Assembly: GCA_025963265.1 (NCBI GenBank)
Contig: JAOPUY010000160.1
Coordinates: 1 to 20,925, forward strand
DNA: 20,925 bases
Reading direction: 5' to 3'
Origin: Frankiales bacterium
Lineage (GTDB): Bacteria; Actinomycetota; Actinomycetes; Mycobacteriales; Jatrophihabitantaceae
Shown: positions 6,506 to 12,830 of the stretch, piece by piece
Numbering within the stretch: the first letter of the stretch is position 1
Layout of the letters: each line of letters starts with the position of its first letter
Program-made: the position numbers and the translations under genes
The notes under the pieces: model-generated
What the model saw: only the letters and a program-made list of their open reading frames with translations
Databases searched by the model: none
Told to the model about the DNA's origin: nothing

Positions 6506-7687
6506 ATGACGAAGACCGAGACCGATCGCGTGGTGCTCTACCGCACCGGTCGCGGCCAGTTGCTCGGCGGGGTGTGCGGTGGGATCGCCCAGCACATCGG
6601 CGTGTCAGCCCGGGTCATGCGCGTCGTCTTCGTCCTGCTCAGTTTCGCCGGTGGGCTCGGCGTCGTCCTCTACGGCGCCTACTGGATCGTGCTCCCCGAG
6701 GAGCCGGGCGCGCCGGCCCGCTCCAAGCCGGTCGCGGTGTTCAAATACCTCCTCGCCGCGGTGGCCACCCTCGCCGGTTTGGCGTTCGTCGTCAAGACGA
6801 TTCCGCTCGGCGGCCAGCTCTTCATCCCCGTCATGCTGGCCCTGCTCGGGGCGGCGTTGATCTGGCGCCAGTCCGGCGAGGTCGAGCGGGAACGATGGTG
6901 GCGGCTGTCCCGCACGTCGTTGGAGTCGCGGGCGGCCGAGCGCAACGGGCGGCTGCGGGTCATCGCCGGAGCCGCCCTCGTCGTCCTAGGCGGCGCCCTC
7001 GTCCTGGTCCGGGCCGATATCTCCGCTGTCCGGGACGGCTTCATCGCCATGATCGTGACGGCCGCGGGGATCGCCTTGATCACCGGCCCGTGGTGGATGC
7101 GGACGATCTCGACGCTGTCTGACGAGCGTCGCGAGCGGATCCGGTCGCAGGAGCGGGCCGAGCTCGCGGCGCACCTGCATGACTCGGTGCTGCAGACGCT
7201 CGCGCTCATCCAGCGCAACGCCCAGTCGCCGCGTGAGGTCACCCGTCTGGCCCGGGGTCAGGAACGCGAGCTTCGCGGGCTGCTCTACCGTGACGAGCGG
7301 GCCCGCGGGCTGCTCAGCGAGCAGTTGCGGGCGGCGGCGGCGGAGGTCGAGGACGCCTACGTCGTCCGGGTCGAGGTCGTCGTGGTCGGCGAGGAGGCGG
7401 TGGATGAGAAGCTGCTCGCTCTCGTCGCCGCGGCCCGCGAGGCGATGGTCAACGCGGCCAAACACGCCGGCGTCGAGACGATCTCGCTCTACGCCGAAGT
7501 CGAGTCCGAGGTGGTGACCGCCTTCGTCAAGGACCGCGGCGTCGGCTTCGACCCGCTGGACATCGCCGATGACCGGCAGGGGGTGCGCGGCTCGGTCGTG
7601 GCCCGCGTCGAACGCTATGGCGGGACGGCGATCATCAAGTCGGCGCCCGGACAGGGGACCGAAGTGCAATTGCGAATGCCCCGATGA
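6506..7687 (+). CDS. PspC-domain sensor histidine kinase (HisKA_3/NarL type)
   Basis: 393 residues from the ATG at 6506. An N-terminal PspC domain (about 10-65: LYRTGRGQLLGGVCGGIAQHIGVSARVMRVVFVLLSFAGGLGVVLYGAYWIVLP) provides the first membrane helix. Hydrophobic helices follow at about 76-120 and 152-195. The dimerisation and phosphorylation box AAHLHDSVLQTLALIQ places His225 as the phosphoacceptor, in the HisKA_3 LHD pattern. The HATPase region shows an N-box (REAMVNAAKHAG, Asn316), a G1 box (DRGVGFD, 343-349) and GQGTEVQL near 382. The stop overlaps the regulator start as ATGA. The ribosome binding site is unusual: GGAG lies only 1 nt from the ATG, with an AGGA 11 nt away, so the true start may differ slightly. 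Confidence 0.94.
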   Translation: MTKTETDRVVLYRTGRGQLLGGVCGGIAQHIGVSARVMRVVFVLLSFAGGLGVVLYGAYWIVLPEEPGAPARSKPVAVFKYLLAAVATLAGLAFVVKTIPLGGQLFIPVMLALLGAALIWRQSGEVERERWWRLSRTSLESRAAERNGRLRVIAGAALVVLGGALVLVRADISAVRDGFIAMIVTAAGIALITGPWWMRTISTLSDERRERIRSQERAELAAHLHDSVLQTLALIQRNAQSPREVTRLARGQERELRGLLYRDERARGLLSEQLRAAAAEVEDAYVVRVEVVVVGEEAVDEKLLALVAAAREAMVNAAKHAGVETISLYAEVESEVVTAFVKDRGVGFDPLDIADDRQGVRGSVVARVERYGGTAIIKSAPGQGTEVQLRMPR

Positions 7688-8322
7688 GCGCCCGCGTCGT
7701 CTTGGTCGATGACCACGGCATGTTCCGCTCGGGTGTGCGCGCCGAGCTCGGCGCGTCGGTCGAGATCGTGGGCGAAGCGGCCACGGTCGGCGAGGCGGTG
7801 GCGAGGATCCGGGCCAGCGCGCCCGATGTCGTGCTGCTGGACGTGCATATGCCGGACGGAGGCGGGCTCGCCGTCATCGCCGCGGTCGCGGCCGAGGTCC
7901 CGGACACCCGCTTCCTGGCGCTGTCGGTCTCCGACGCGGCCGAGGACGTGATCGCGGTCATCCGGGCTGGCGCGCGCGGCTACGTCACCAAGACGATCTC
8001 GGCCCCAGAGCTGGCCGAGGCCATCAATCGGGTCGCCGACGGCGACGTGGTCTTCAGCCCGCGACTGGCCGGCTTCGTCCTGGACGCCTTCCGGGACGCT
8101 CCGAGCAGCTCGCCCATCGACCCCGAACTCGATCTGCTGACGCCCCGCGAGCTGGAGGTGCTGCGGCTGCTGGCGCGGGGTTACGCCTACAAGGAGATCG
8201 CGGCCGAGCTGTTCATCTCCGTCAAGACGGTCGAGACGCACGCGTCCAACGTGCTGCGCAAATTGCAATTGTCCAACCGGCATCAGCTCACCCGGTGGGC
8301 CAACGAGCGGCGCCTGACCTAG
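7684..8322 (+). CDS. LuxR/NarL-family response regulator
   Basis: 212 residues. Receiver domain 1-120: acidic pocket Asp9-Asp10 (VLVDDHGMF), phosphoacceptor Asp53 (VVLLDVHMPDGGG), Ser81 (LALSVSD) and Lys103 (GYVTKTIS), so all key residues are present. LuxR-type HTH about 147-205: LTPRELEVLRLLARGYAYKEIAAELFISVKTVETHASNVLRKLQLSNRHQL, a full GerE domain. The start codon overlaps the kinase stop by 4 nt, so the two are translationally coupled. The kinase is its expected partner, and the shared divergent PspC promoter region is its most likely target. A convergent MFS gene ends 21 bp past its stop. Confidence 0.96.
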   Translation: MSARVVLVDDHGMFRSGVRAELGASVEIVGEAATVGEAVARIRASAPDVVLLDVHMPDGGGLAVIAAVAAEVPDTRFLALSVSDAAEDVIAVIRAGARGYVTKTISAPELAEAINRVADGDVVFSPRLAGFVLDAFRDAPSSSPIDPELDLLTPRELEVLRLLARGYAYKEIAAELFISVKTVETHASNVLRKLQLSNRHQLTRWANERRLT

Positions 8323-8340
8323 CCGACTAGGCCAAGGCCT
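8318..8340. terminator. Possible short bidirectional terminator between convergent genes
   Basis: CCTAG (8318-8322) and CTAGG (8327-8331) flank a CCGA loop, followed by a second short repeat AGGCC/GGCCT (8329-8333 and 8336-8340). The first stem overlaps the regulator stop codon. The 21-bp convergent gap leaves little other room for termination, but there is no T-tract. Confidence 0.3.
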
Positions 8341-8343
8341 CCG

Positions 8344-9906
8344 TCATGGGCGGCGCGCGTCTGATTCCGTTGCCTCTGATTCTGTCTGGTCGGCCGACGG
8401 CAGATCGGCTTGCACGCCGGCCTTCAGGCCGACGATGGCCACCACGGCGGCGACGACCATGATGCCGCTCATCGTGAACAGCACGGTCTGGATGGCCTCG
8501 GCGAAGTCCAGCCGGATGAAGTGCGGGATGGTCGAGGTGTCACCGCCGCCGCCCTGTGAGGCCTGGGCGATGACGCCTGCCTGGTGCACGGCTTGGGCGT
8601 GCGGCAGGCCTTGGTCAGTCAACGAGGCCGTGACCTCGGTCCGCACTCGCGACACCATGATCGTGCCCAGGATCGCCAATCCGAGGCTGGCGGCGTAGTT
8701 GCGAACGGTCTGGGTGATGCCGGTCGCCTCGCCGTAGGAAAGGCTCGAGGCTCGGTTCACCGCGTCGGTGCTGGCCTGCCCGAGCAAGAATCCGATGCCG
8801 GCGCCGGCCAGGATGATGTACCAGATCTGGGTTCCGAGGCTGAGATCGGTCACTTTCTTCGCCCATAAGAAGAATCCGACCGCCCCGACCACGCAGCCGA
8901 TCACCACCGGCCGTTTCGCGCCGACTCGATCGAGCATCCGTCCGCCGACCTGAGCCGCGACCACGAAGCCGATGAAGAAGTACAAGATGTAGAGGCCAGC
9001 CTCGCTGGCCGACTTGCCGAGCGCGACTTGGGCGTACACGCTGGCGAAGAAGAAGACCGGCACGAAGACGAGATTGCTGATGCCCAGCAGGAGATTCTCG
9101 ACGAGAAACGGCCTGATCGCGAAGATGCTGACCGAGACGAGCGGCGACTCCGTGCGCTGCTCGACCAGGTAGAAGACGATCAGTAAGGCCAGTCCGCCGG
9201 CGATGCACAGGCCGGTGCCGGGGTTGGACCAACCCCAGATCGTCGATTCCTGAAAGCCGAAGACGCTCAGGGCCACGCCGGCGCCGATCAACACCGCGCC
9301 GCGGTAATCGATGGGGGCCCGTTGGTGCCGGGTGGTCGGCTTGGAGATCACGATGAGGACCAGCGCGATCACCGCGATGGGGATGTTGACCCAGAAGATC
9401 GCCCGCCAGGTCCACTGGGTCAGATAGCCGCCCAGAATCGGACCGAGCGCGGTGAGACCGCCGGCGACGCCGAAGAACAGCGCCAGCGCGCGTCCCCGCT
9501 CACGCAGCGGAAAGGTGTTGACGACGATCGCGAGCGCGGCCGGGTACATGAGCGCGCCACCTGCGCCCTGGACCGCGCGGAAGGTCACGATCCAGGCTTC
9601 GGCCACCGACCCGGTCGGCGTGAGTCCGCACAGCGCCGAGGCCAAGGCGAACACCGTCACGCCGAGCACCACCATCTTGCGATGGCCGAGGGTGTCGCCG
9701 AGCCGGCCACCGAAGGCGAACAACGCAGCCAGCGAAAGGAGATAGGCGTTCACCGCCCACTGCACGCCGGTGCTGGACAAGTGGAGCTCATCCTGAATGT
9801 TCGGCACCGCGATTGACACGATCGTCTGGTCGATGAAGGTCATCGCCACCGCGAAGATCATCGCGACCAAGACCAGGTTCTTGTTTCGACTACTGCCGCC
9901 GGCCAT
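8344..9906 (-). CDS. MFS drug exporter, DHA2 (EmrB/QacA) family
   Basis: 520 residues with about 14 hydrophobic helices, the length and topology of the DHA2 drug:proton antiporters. Helix 1 carries MTFIDQTIVSIAVPNIQDEL, with the acidic residue in the first helix typical of EmrB/QacA relatives. Motif A is FGGRLGDTLGHRKMVVLG. Motif C-like GVAGGLTALGPILGGYL is followed by WRAIFWVNIPIA. It should export hydrophobic compounds using the proton gradient; the substrate is unknown. The in-frame GTG at 9915 would have no properly spaced ribosome binding site, whereas AAGGTGGA lies about 4 nt before the ATG at 9906. No TetR or MarR regulator is adjacent, which is unusual for such pumps. Confidence 0.94.
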   Translation of the reverse strand: MAGGSSRNKNLVLVAMIFAVAMTFIDQTIVSIAVPNIQDELHLSSTGVQWAVNAYLLSLAALFAFGGRLGDTLGHRKMVVLGVTVFALASALCGLTPTGSVAEAWIVTFRAVQGAGGALMYPAALAIVVNTFPLRERGRALALFFGVAGGLTALGPILGGYLTQWTWRAIFWVNIPIAVIALVLIVISKPTTRHQRAPIDYRGAVLIGAGVALSVFGFQESTIWGWSNPGTGLCIAGGLALLIVFYLVEQRTESPLVSVSIFAIRPFLVENLLLGISNLVFVPVFFFASVYAQVALGKSASEAGLYILYFFIGFVVAAQVGGRMLDRVGAKRPVVIGCVVGAVGFFLWAKKVTDLSLGTQIWYIILAGAGIGFLLGQASTDAVNRASSLSYGEATGITQTVRNYAASLGLAILGTIMVSRVRTEVTASLTDQGLPHAQAVHQAGVIAQASQGGGGDTSTIPHFIRLDFAEAIQTVLFTMSGIMVVAAVVAIVGLKAGVQADLPSADQTESEATESDARRP

Positions 9907-9971
9907 CAGGTCCACCTTTCAGCAGGGAGCGTCGCGCGGAAATATCGTATCGGTCCGACGGTGCAATCTCG

Positions 9972-10820
9972 CTAGCTCAGTCGCTGGGCGAGGAAGGACA
10001 ATTGCTCGGGGGCTCGTCCCCGCCAGTACCCGAGGGTATGCGCGCCGGCGGTGAAGCTGCTCGCGGGCTGCGGCTCGAGCGTCTCGACGTAGGCGCGGGC
10101 GGCTGGGCAGAACCCGTCGCCGGTGCCGCAGTCGACCCGCAGCGCAATGGCGCTGACCCAGTCGGGATGAGTGAAGACGTCATGGGCCGCGAAGTCGGCG
10201 GCGTCGTCGAAGGCGCCCGGAGCGGTGTCGGCCGCGCGCTGCCAGATGGCCGGGCTCTCCACGGCGAGGGCCGCCACCCGGCTGGGTCCGAGCCGGCCGG
10301 CCAGCCAGATGGCGCCGAAGCCGCCCATCGACCAGCCGAGCAGGCCGATCCGGCTGACGTCCAGGCCGTGTTCGGCCAGCAGCGGCAGGAACTCCGCGCT
10401 GACCATCGCGCCGGCGTCCTCGCCGCTGGCCCGTCGATGCCAGTACCCGTCGCCGCCGTCCACGCTCGCCAACGCGAAGCGGTGGCCGCCCGCGACCAGG
10501 TAGCGGTCCAGGCCGAGCGCGGACCCGAAGGCGTACCGGTGATCGGCCCCTTTGCCGTGCAGCACGACGGCTACCGGCAGTCTTTCAGCCGACGGACCCG
10601 GATAGGCGATCGTGTAGCCGCAGCGTTGGCCGAGTCGTCGTTGCGAGACGAAGTCGCCGTGGACGAGCAGCCCGGACGCGACCGGGGGAAGCGGGGTGAC
10701 GGAGTCCCCGCCGCCGAAGCCCCGCTCGATGCCGGCGACGCCCGCGCCGATGACGCCGGCTGCCGCGACCGCGCCCCCCACGAGCAGCGCGCGCCGCGAG
10801 ACCTTGGGGGTGTCAGCCAT
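9972..10820 (-). CDS. Secreted esterase of the alpha/beta hydrolase fold (Tat-type signal)
   Basis: 282 residues. The N-terminus TPKVSRRALLVGGAVAAAGVIGAGVAG has the Ser-Arg-Arg-x-Leu-Leu twin-arginine pattern followed by a hydrophobic core, so export by the Tat pathway is likely. Catalytic elements: HGKG oxyanion region near 88-91, nucleophile elbow GWSMGG (Ser164), candidate acid Asp230 or Asp235 (RVDCGTGDGF), and His261 in AGAHTLGYW, the His-x-x-x-Tyr-Trp arrangement seen in esterase D and mycolyltransferase-like enzymes. Substrate is not evident; an acyl ester at the cell surface is a reasonable guess. The start at 10820 was chosen for a GGAG 9 nt upstream and for the signal peptide; longer in-frame starts run into the divergent DUF3817 gene. 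Confidence 0.9.
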   Translation of the reverse strand: MADTPKVSRRALLVGGAVAAAGVIGAGVAGIERGFGGGDSVTPLPPVASGLLVHGDFVSQRRLGQRCGYTIAYPGPSAERLPVAVVLHGKGADHRYAFGSALGLDRYLVAGGHRFALASVDGGDGYWHRRASGEDAGAMVSAEFLPLLAEHGLDVSRIGLLGWSMGGFGAIWLAGRLGPSRVAALAVESPAIWQRAADTAPGAFDDAADFAAHDVFTHPDWVSAIALRVDCGTGDGFCPAARAYVETLEPQPASSFTAGAHTLGYWRGRAPEQLSFLAQRLS

Positions 10821-10859
10821 CAGCGAAGTCTCCCAGCAGGGCATGCGAAGCTGGTGCCC

Positions 10860-11159
10860 ATGTTGATTCGCGCATTCCGCTGGGTCGCCGTCGTCGAGGC
10901 GATCTCCTGGCTGGTTCTGATCGTGGCCACCGTTGTGAAGTACACCGCCGACTCGCCGGGGGCGGTCAAGGTGATGGGGCCTATCCACGGGACCTTGTTC
11001 ATCGTCTACGTCGTGCTGGCCGTGGCGCTCCGCTCGAAGCTGCGCTGGGACCTCCGCAGCTTCGCCACCGTCCTGGTCGAGTCGGTCATCCCGGGCGGCG
11101 GCTTCCTGGTCATCCGCCGGCCTGATCTAGCCGAACCCGTCGCGACTGCGGGTGTGTGA
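10860..11159 (+). CDS. DUF3817 integral membrane protein
   Basis: 99 residues matching the DUF3817 family. Helix 1 is IRAFRWVAVVEAISWLVLIVATVVKY, followed by the conserved GPIHGTLFIVYVVLAVAL and a third hydrophobic stretch FATVLVESVIPGGGFLVIRR. The length is normal. It is a small inner-membrane protein of unknown function. It starts 39 bp from the divergent esterase gene, so both promoters must lie in a very short space or inside the neighbouring coding sequence. No strong ribosome binding site precedes the ATG; a GTG two codons earlier (10854) is also in frame. Its last 50 bp overlap the 3' end of the convergent Pr6Pr gene. Confidence 0.88.
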   Translation: MLIRAFRWVAVVEAISWLVLIVATVVKYTADSPGAVKVMGPIHGTLFIVYVVLAVALRSKLRWDLRSFATVLVESVIPGGGFLVIRRPDLAEPVATAGV

Positions 11160-11817
11160 GCTCGAAATGCGGCCAGCGCGGCACGCTGGCGATGATCCAG
11201 GTGATCGCCGCGATGATCACCGCAATCACGACCGACGTGACGGCCACACCGAGATAGCCGTGGGTTGACGGGTTCATGAACGGGTACGGATACCAATGCG
11301 CGATCGGGCCGCGGATCAGGCTGTAGGCCAGATAACCCAGCGGGAAGACCAGCCAGATCAGCGCCCGGCCGAAGGCGACGCCCTCGATGCGGCTGGCGAT
11401 CAGCCAGTCCACGATGATGGCGATCGGCATGATGTAGTGCAGCACCGTGTTGTCCCACGGCACCGCGGTGAGCTCGGCCGACGGATAGCCCGAGAGCAAC
11501 ACGATGAAGATTCCGATCGTGGTCGTCATGTACAGCGTCACCGCCCCGCGGTAGAAATCCAACGCGCGACTGCGCCGACCGGCCGCCAGAGCGAACGCGC
11601 TGAGCACGAGGCTCAGCACGGCCAGCGCGTTGGATTCCACCGTGAAGTAACTGAAGAAGTCCGCCGGGCTGAAGCGTCCCCGGGCCACCAGGGTGGCCAC
11701 CTCGGTCACCAGGGCGCTGAAGCCCAGGAACGCGAACAACACCTTGGCCGCGATGATGAACCGGCCGGGAACCGCCAGCGGCCCGGGTGCCGTGTCCCGA
11801 TCCGGGTCTACGGTCAT
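11110..11817 (-). CDS. Pr6Pr-family membrane protein
   Basis: 235 residues with about six membrane helices: FIIAAKVLFAFLGFSALVTEVATLV, NALAVLSLVLSAFALAAG, GAVTLYMTTTIGIFIVLLSG, TVLHYIMPIAIIVDWLI, ALIWLVFPLGYLAYSLIRG and VAVTSVVIAVIIAAITWIIA. FFSYFTVESN, HYIMPI and YPFMNP are characteristic of the Pr6Pr (FAR-17a/AIG1-like) family, eukaryotic members of which include hydrolases of fatty-acid esters of hydroxy fatty acids. The bacterial function is not established, though the buried His and Asp/Thr positions would fit a membrane-embedded hydrolase. It overlaps the convergent DUF3817 gene by 50 bp. Confidence 0.88.
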   Translation of the reverse strand: MTVDPDRDTAPGPLAVPGRFIIAAKVLFAFLGFSALVTEVATLVARGRFSPADFFSYFTVESNALAVLSLVLSAFALAAGRRSRALDFYRGAVTLYMTTTIGIFIVLLSGYPSAELTAVPWDNTVLHYIMPIAIIVDWLIASRIEGVAFGRALIWLVFPLGYLAYSLIRGPIAHWYPYPFMNPSTHGYLGVAVTSVVIAVIIAAITWIIASVPRWPHFELTHPQSRRVRLDQAGG

Positions 11818-11860
11818 GCGGCCCCTTCCCGAGCGCTGGCGGATCCGTTCCGGATGTTAG

Positions 11861-12715
11861 TTAACAGGAGATCGTCAAGTAAAAGTACGCGTCGGTGAGC
11901 ACCGGAAGGTGGGTCGTCGCGTTCAGCTTCCAGACGTTGACGGTGGTCGTGGTCCCGGAGAAGTCATACGCCGTGGCGTACCAGTTCGGCGTCGCGTCCA
12001 GGGGATAGGGATCGACCTGCGGGGTGCAGTAGGAGACGTCGCTGTCCCAGGTGACGGTGTAGGTGCCGGTGCCGTTGTGCACGGCCGAGACCAGCCGGCT
12101 CGACCCCGAGTACACGCCGCCGGTCGGCGAGACCATCCCTTCCAGTTGCGGGGCGTAGTAGCCGGTGACGTCGAGGAAGATCTGAGTCGGCTCGCTGGCC
12201 GAGAGGGTCAAGGACTTCCCGGTCGTGCTGGCGTCGATGGCCAGGGTGACCCCGTTGGCGATCGTGACGTTGCGCGAGAAATTCAGCACCGAGGCGTTCG
12301 GCGCGCTCAGATTGCTCGGATAGGCCTTGACGTACCCGGCCGCGAGCTCAGCCGTCGCGCCGATGTTAGCGGCGATCGCGGTGGTGCCGAACGGGATTCC
12401 GCAGCCGCCGGATTTGCCGCCTTGGGTGACGAAGGCGGTCGTCCCAGCCACGTAGAAGGCCCGGGCGGCGGTGACGCGGCCGCCCGCCACCCGCGTGTCC
12501 ACGATGCGGCACGGTGTGATCGGCACGAAGACCGTCTCCGAGCGGGCCGGCGGTCGGGGCGAGAGCGGGGTGACGCCGTTGGGCGCCACCTGGTGGCTTC
12601 CGGGGACCCCGGGCGCCGTGGGCGCGTTGGGCGCGGCCTGGGACGCGCTGACGCAGCCGAACCCGACGGCGAGCACGGCCGCCGCGGCGGCTAGGAGACG
12701 GGCAGTACGTTTCAT
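11861..12715 (-). CDS. Exported surface protein with CRIVDTR-type beta domain
   Basis: 284 residues. A signal peptide, MKRTARLLAAAAAVLAVGFGCVSASQA, is followed by a Pro-rich linker (29-60). About 62-188 carries the pattern PITPCRIVDTR ... GIPFGTTAIAANIGATAELAAGYVKAYPS ... SVLNFSRNVTIANGVTLAI ... TQIFLDVTGYYAP, a module found repeatedly in exported actinobacterial proteins, for which I know no assigned function. About 195-284 is a second domain (TGTYTVTWDSDVSYC ... TDAYFYLTISC) resembling the C-terminal beta domains of tail-fibre-like and surface proteins ending in a conserved Cys; Cys230 and Cys284 could pair. GGGAGGT 7 nt before the ATG at 12715 fixes the start and excludes an upstream in-frame start at 12754. 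Function is unknown. Confidence 0.85.
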   Translation of the reverse strand: MKRTARLLAAAAAVLAVGFGCVSASQAAPNAPTAPGVPGSHQVAPNGVTPLSPRPPARSETVFVPITPCRIVDTRVAGGRVTAARAFYVAGTTAFVTQGGKSGGCGIPFGTTAIAANIGATAELAAGYVKAYPSNLSAPNASVLNFSRNVTIANGVTLAIDASTTGKSLTLSASEPTQIFLDVTGYYAPQLEGMVSPTGGVYSGSSRLVSAVHNGTGTYTVTWDSDVSYCTPQVDPYPLDATPNWYATAYDFSGTTTTVNVWKLNATTHLPVLTDAYFYLTISC

Positions 12716-12741
12716 AGCGAACCTCCCTGGTTCTAGGGCTA

Positions 12742-12759
12742 GCGCGACGGACATCGCGC
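12742..12759. repeat. 6-bp inverted repeat in the 115-bp divergent region
   Basis: GCGCGA (12742-12747) and TCGCGC (12754-12759) are perfect inverted arms with a 6-nt spacer, between the surface-protein gene (minus) and the dehydrogenase operon (plus). A second, AT-rich dyad GAAAT/ATTTC lies at 12798-12813. Both could be operator or promoter elements of the divergent pair. Given the GC content the first could be chance. Confidence 0.3.
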
Positions 12760-12830
12760 GTGGCCTGGTAGCAGGCTAGGAGTCAGCTGAGGATCCGGAA
12801 ATACCCAAATTTCTAGCGAGATGAAGGCGG

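Noticed and set aside
9916..9971. ATATCGTATCGGTCCGA stretch upstream of the MFS gene as an operator or promoter
   Set aside because: TCGG-T-CCGA is a 9-bp dyad only, and TACGAT has no properly spaced -35 partner. Not strong enough to call.
10002..11159. Plus-strand open frame of 385 codons covering the esterase gene in antisense and continuing through DUF3817
   Set aside because: Upstream of 10860 its product is low-complexity Ala/Gly/Arg/Val, typical of antisense reading in GC-rich DNA. Only the part from 10860 matches a family.
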